From SG8-41 sp035456985 (lineage in GTDB: Bacteria > Pseudomonadota > Gammaproteobacteria > Burkholderiales > SG8-41), in NCBI GenBank assembly GCA_035456985.1, contig DATICE010000184.1:1-34535 (forward strand): a stretch of 34,535 bases of DNA. Direction: 5' to 3'. The translations under genes and the position numbers were made by a program. Below, piece by piece: positions 31,366 through 34,535 of the stretch. Below the pieces are notes generated by a model that saw only the letters and a program-made list of their open reading frames with translations, had not been told where the DNA came from and made no database searches. Within the stretch, counting starts at the first letter, position 1, and every line of letters begins with the position of its first letter.

Positions 31366-32181
31366 ATGCCCAATCTCAGTTCAGTGCTCGAGGTCGTGAC
31401 CGCCACCCACCCTGGCATGGTCAGGTCGCACAACGAAGACAGCCTCGCGGCCGATGCGGAGAACGGGCTGGCGGTGCTCGCCGACGGGATGGGCGGCTAC
31501 AACGCCGGCGAAGTCGCCAGCGGTATCGCGGTCGAGATGATCCGCACCGAGATGAAGAAGGCGCTCGCGAGCAGAAAACCCGAGACGCTGAACGGCGGGG
31601 ACGCGGAGCGACTGATCGAAGCGCACGCAGCCCGCGCCAACACCGCAATCTACCGGGCGTCCCAGAGTCAACCTCATTATTCCGGCATGGGCACGACGCT
31701 GGTGGTCGCCCTGTGGCACGACGACCGGCTCTCGGTCGGGCACATCGGCGACTCGCGCCTCTACCGGCTGCGCGACGGCGCGCTGGAGCAGATCACGCGC
31801 GACCATTCTTTGTTGCAGGAACAGATTGATAGCGGCATGATTACCCGGGAGCAGGCGCGGCATTCCCAGAACAAGAACCTGGTCACGCGTGCCGTCGGGA
31901 TTGACCCGGAGGTGGAGACGGAGGTCCATACCTACTCCGTCCAGCCGGACGATCTGTACCTGCTGTGCTCCGATGGGCTGTCCGACATGGTGAGCGACGA
32001 GGATATGCAGTTGACCCTTTCCTCGCTGGCGGCCAACCTGCCGCTCGCGGCGGAGCAGCTTATACAGCTTGCGAACGACAACGGGGGACGCGACAACATC
32101 TCGGTGATACTGGTGCGGATCGCGAAGCGTTACCCAGCACGCACCGGCGTGCTGGACAGAGTGAAGGCTTGGTTCAAATAG
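31366..32181 (+). CDS. PP2C-family serine/threonine protein phosphatase
   Basis: A 271-residue soluble phosphatase of the bacterial Stp/PrpC type. Metal-binding motifs are SHNEDSLAAD (Asp25), LADGMGGYNAGEVAS (Asp40, Gly41), GMGTTLVVAL, GHIGDSRLYRLRDG, LCSDGLSDMVSDEDM and GGRDNISVILV; all family positions are filled. The C-terminus (DRVKAWFK) is a short tail. It would remove phosphate from Ser/Thr, normally paired with a Hanks-type kinase, which is not in the window. The FHA protein starts 17 bp later, so the two are in one operon. Such a set often governs secretion or envelope signalling. Confidence 0.93.
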   Translation: MPNLSSVLEVVTATHPGMVRSHNEDSLAADAENGLAVLADGMGGYNAGEVASGIAVEMIRTEMKKALASRKPETLNGGDAERLIEAHAARANTAIYRASQSQPHYSGMGTTLVVALWHDDRLSVGHIGDSRLYRLRDGALEQITRDHSLLQEQIDSGMITREQARHSQNKNLVTRAVGIDPEVETEVHTYSVQPDDLYLLCSDGLSDMVSDEDMQLTLSSLAANLPLAAEQLIQLANDNGGRDNISVILVRIAKRYPARTGVLDRVKAWFK

Positions 32182-32198
32182 AAGGCAGGGATACCAAC

Positions 32199-32972
32199 AT
32201 GGCTAAGTTGATTCTCAGTCTGGAAGGATCGGTGATCAGGGAGGTTCCTCTCGATAAGGAGCGCATCACGATCGGGCGCAGGCCGCAGAACGACATCCAG
32301 ATCGAGAACCTGGCAGTGAGCGGCGAGCACGCCTGCATCGTCACCATACTCAACGACTCGTTCCTCGAAGATCTGGGCAGCACCAACGGCACGCTGGTCA
32401 ACGGCAATCCGATCAAGAAGCACATCCTGCAGAACAACGACGTGATCGAGATCGGCAAGTACAAGCTGAAGTACGTCGTCGAGCTCGCCACCGCCGCCGC
32501 GCCGGTCGCGCAGGACGACTTCGAGCGGACGATGGTGATGAAATCGTCGCCGGGGAGGCCGGTCGCGCCGCCCCCGACGGCGGCTCCTCTGACATCGCCG
32601 CCCACCGGCGCGCCGAGGCCCGCCGCCGGCCCGCTGACATCCCCTCCCATGCCGAGGGCGGCGGGCCCCGCTGCCGCCGCGCCGAAACCGGCCGCGACCG
32701 AAGCGCAGCCGCTCGCCGCGCTGCAGCTCCTCACCGGGCCGAACGCGGGCAAGGAAATCGAACTCGTCAAGAACCTCACGACACTGGGCAAGCCGGGCCT
32801 GCAGGTCGCCGTAATCACGCGGCGCCCGCAGGGCTACTTCATCACCCACGTCGAAGGCGTGAGCTTTCCGGTGGTGAACGGCAAGACGCTCGATGCGCAG
32901 GCCCACCAGTTGAACGATCACGACGTCATCGAGCTGGCCGGCGTGAAGATGGAGTTCTTCCTCAAGCGATAG
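32199..32972 (+). CDS. FHA-domain adaptor protein with a second degenerate FHA domain
   Basis: A 257-residue protein starting at ATG 32199. The N-terminal FHA domain (about 1-95) has the phosphothreonine-binding residues Arg27 (ITIGRRPQ), Ser41 and His44 (AVSGEHACI), and Asn63 (GSTNGTLVNG). A short DDFERTMVMKSS motif follows, with a threonine in the usual phospho-acceptor position. Next comes a Pro/Ala linker with a repeated PLTSPP (about 127-175), then a second FHA-like domain (LQLLTGPNAGKEIELV to MEFFLKR) that lacks the SxxH motif. It would recognise phosphothreonine on partner proteins. Operon partner of the PP2C phosphatase. Confidence 0.9.
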   Translation: MAKLILSLEGSVIREVPLDKERITIGRRPQNDIQIENLAVSGEHACIVTILNDSFLEDLGSTNGTLVNGNPIKKHILQNNDVIEIGKYKLKYVVELATAAAPVAQDDFERTMVMKSSPGRPVAPPPTAAPLTSPPTGAPRPAAGPLTSPPMPRAAGPAAAAPKPAATEAQPLAALQLLTGPNAGKEIELVKNLTTLGKPGLQVAVITRRPQGYFITHVEGVSFPVVNGKTLDAQAHQLNDHDVIELAGVKMEFFLKR

Positions 32973-33137
32973 CGGACAGCCGTCGCTTCCGCGCACATGC
33001 GCTCACTGGGCGCAATCGCCGTGCCGGGTGGGGTATAGGCGCAGTGCCGGAATCCGCGTCTTCCTTTCTCCACGGCGAACCACGGGCATGCTCCGCGACA
33101 TCGCCCCCGGAGAATTGAGAACCGAGGTGAAAGCCCT

Positions 33138-34535
33138 GTGCTCGCTGCGATAAGAAAGCATCTGGCGCGGTTCATCATCGGCCTCGTCGTCGTGGCGGTG
33201 TTCCTCGCCCACTCGATCGCATTGTGGGGCCTGCGGTTGCCGCTGCTGGACAATCTCGAGGCGATGGTCTACGACATCCGGCTGCGGCTCACCATGCCGA
33301 ATACGGTGGATACCCGCATCGTCATTCTCGATATTGACGAGAAAAGCCTCGCGGAACGGGAGCACGGCGGAGAAGGTCACTGGCCGTGGCCGCGCGACCG
33401 GCTCGCTCTCCTCCTGGACAAGCTGTTCGACCGCTACGAGGTCAGCATCGTCGGCTTCGACGTGGTATTTGCCGAGCGCGACGAGTCCTCGGGTATCCGC
33501 ACGCTCGAGCGGCTCTCCGAGCGCGAGCTGCGCGATGTCACGCAGTTCCGCGCCGCCCTGGAGCAGCTCAGGCCGCAGCTCGACTACGACGACATCTTCG
33601 CGCGCAAGATCACGGGGCGGCCGGTGGTGATGGGCTACATCTTCCTGGAAAAGGACTCGGCCACGCTGCAAAGGAAGGGGACGCTGCCCGCGCCGGCCCT
33701 GACGGCGAAGTCCCTGGAAGGCCGCAACGTGGCCACAAGCTCGTGGGGAGGCTATTCCGCGAACCTCGATGTGCTGCAGAAGGCCGCGGCCGGCGGCGGC
33801 CATTTCAATTCGCACACTGATGGTGACGGGATCGTCCGGCGCGTGCAGATGCTCGCCGAGCATGACGGAGGCTATTACGAGCCATTGTCACTGGCAATGG
33901 TGCGCGTGCTGCTCGGCTCTCCGCCGGTCGTCGCGATCACCCCCGACCAGACGCTTGCGCCCGAGGGATATCCCGATCTGGAGTGGCTGCAAGTCGGCCC
34001 GATCAGAATTCCCGTGGATGACGAGGCGACGGCGCTGGTGCCGTATCGCGGTTACAAGGGCAGCTTCAGCTATTTCTCCATCGTCGACGTGCTGAATGAG
34101 CGCATCGACCCCGCGGAGCTGAAGGGCAAGATCGTGCTGGTCGGCGCGACCGCCCCGGGCCTGCTCGACCTGCGGGCGACTCCCGTGGCTCCCGTCTATC
34201 CGGGGGTCGAGGTCCACGCCAACATGATCTCGGGCATGCTCGACGGCAACATCAAGCAGCGGCCGCCGTACGTGGTGGGCGCGGAATTCGTGTTGCTGCT
34301 CGGCTCGGGGCTGGCGATGGCGCTGCTGCTCCCGCTGTTTCCGCCCCTCGTATCCACGGTCACGACGGCCGCGGTGCTCGCGGCGGTGCTGGCAACCAAC
34401 GTCCTGATGTTCCAGTACGCCGATCTGGTGCTACCGCTCGCTTCCGGGCTCGTCATGATCCTGGTGCTGTTCATGCTCAACATGGCCTACGGCTTCTTCG
34501 TCGAGGCGCGCGGCAAGCGCCAGATCACGGGTCTC
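33138..34535 (+). CDS. CHASE2-domain transmembrane protein, probably an adenylate/guanylate cyclase (3' end cut)
   Basis: The open frame from GTG 33138 (GAGGTG ribosome site 8 nt upstream) runs 466 codons off the window. An N-terminal transmembrane helix (RFIIGLVVVAVFLAHSIALW) is followed by an extracytoplasmic CHASE2 domain: IVILDIDEKSLAE, GHWPWPRDRLALLLDKLF, SIVGFDVVFAERDE, GHFNSHTDGDGIVRRV and VLVGATAPGLLDLRATPVAP with PVYPGVEVHANMISG. Two to three more membrane segments end at NMAYGFFVEARGKRQITGL. FVEARGKRQ is where many CHASE2 proteins pass into an adenylate cyclase domain, beyond the edge. A histidine or Ser/Thr kinase output is also possible. It lies 165 bp after the FHA gene; I see no gene in that gap. 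Confidence 0.85.
   Translation, partial: MLAAIRKHLARFIIGLVVVAVFLAHSIALWGLRLPLLDNLEAMVYDIRLRLTMPNTVDTRIVILDIDEKSLAEREHGGEGHWPWPRDRLALLLDKLFDRYEVSIVGFDVVFAERDESSGIRTLERLSERELRDVTQFRAALEQLRPQLDYDDIFARKITGRPVVMGYIFLEKDSATLQRKGTLPAPALTAKSLEGRNVATSSWGGYSANLDVLQKAAAGGGHFNSHTDGDGIVRRVQMLAEHDGGYYEPLSLAMVRVLLGSPPVVAITPDQTLAPEGYPDLEWLQVGPIRIPVDDEATALVPYRGYKGSFSYFSIVDVLNERIDPAELKGKIVLVGATAPGLLDLRATPVAPVYPGVEVHANMISGMLDGNIKQRPPYVVGAEFVLLLGSGLAMALLLPLFPPLVSTVTTAAVLAAVLATNVLMFQYADLVLPLASGLVMILVLFMLNMAYGFFVEARGKRQITGL

Overview
The window is high-GC, gene-dense bacterial chromosome with short gaps. It looks like a betaproteobacterium (Burkholderiales or a close relative). Supporting signs are a SucCD pair of the beta-proteobacterial kind, a tripartite tricarboxylate transporter (TTT) with a large periplasmic binding protein, a YqjD/YqjE/YqjK-type membrane operon, a MazE(DUF3018)/MazF pair, and a CHASE2 cyclase beside PP2C and FHA proteins. 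These placements rest on remembered families, not on a search. Both end genes are cut by the window edge. I saw no tRNA, rRNA, CRISPR array or insertion sequence.

Layout. 1-5.4 kb is mixed housekeeping and accessory DNA: a cut rhomboid protease, a toxin-antitoxin operon with a visible promoter/operator, a solute-binding-like protein and a lipoprotein behind it, then a coupled four-gene membrane operon on the minus strand and two small secreted proteins. 5.4-12.5 kb holds a membrane adenylate/guanylate cyclase with an SDR enzyme, a lysine-rich secreted protein with a strong terminator, a threonine-synthase-like PLP enzyme, an enolase-superfamily dehydratase, a CapA-like protein and a universal stress protein. 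31.3-34.5 kb holds a PP2C phosphatase, a two-FHA adaptor and a CHASE2 cyclase.

The core, 12.6-31.1 kb, is an oxalate/formate/C1 module. Oxalyl-CoA decarboxylase (oxc) and formyl-CoA:oxalate CoA-transferase (frc) turn oxalate into CO2 and formate by way of formyl-CoA. A two-subunit NAD-linked formate dehydrogenase oxidises formate to CO2 and NADH. Formate-tetrahydrofolate ligase (fhs) moves formate into 10-formyl-THF. A formyltransferase-fold protein resembling the N-terminal domain of 10-formyl-THF dehydrogenase follows frc. SucCD could supply succinyl-CoA as the CoA donor, and the TTT system is a candidate importer of oxalate or a related carboxylate. A cysteine-free Crp/Fnr-family regulator sits between the transporter and oxc.

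The most interesting signal is regulatory. The perfect palindrome TTGAC-N4-GTCAA occurs upstream of sucC (13006), upstream of tctC (23006) and between the regulator and oxc (26962). I found no other perfect copy by eye. The regulator's recognition helix carries the E-xx-S-R pattern expected for such a site. At oxc the site is centred 41.5 bp before the inferred start of transcription. On the regulator's own promoter it lies between -35 and -10. Together these suggest one self-limiting activator controlling uptake, activation, decarboxylation and formate use. Two further unexplained elements sit in this module: a probable 92-nt small RNA with an anti-Shine-Dalgarno loop (12654-12745), and a long imperfect hairpin just before fhs (19774-19918).
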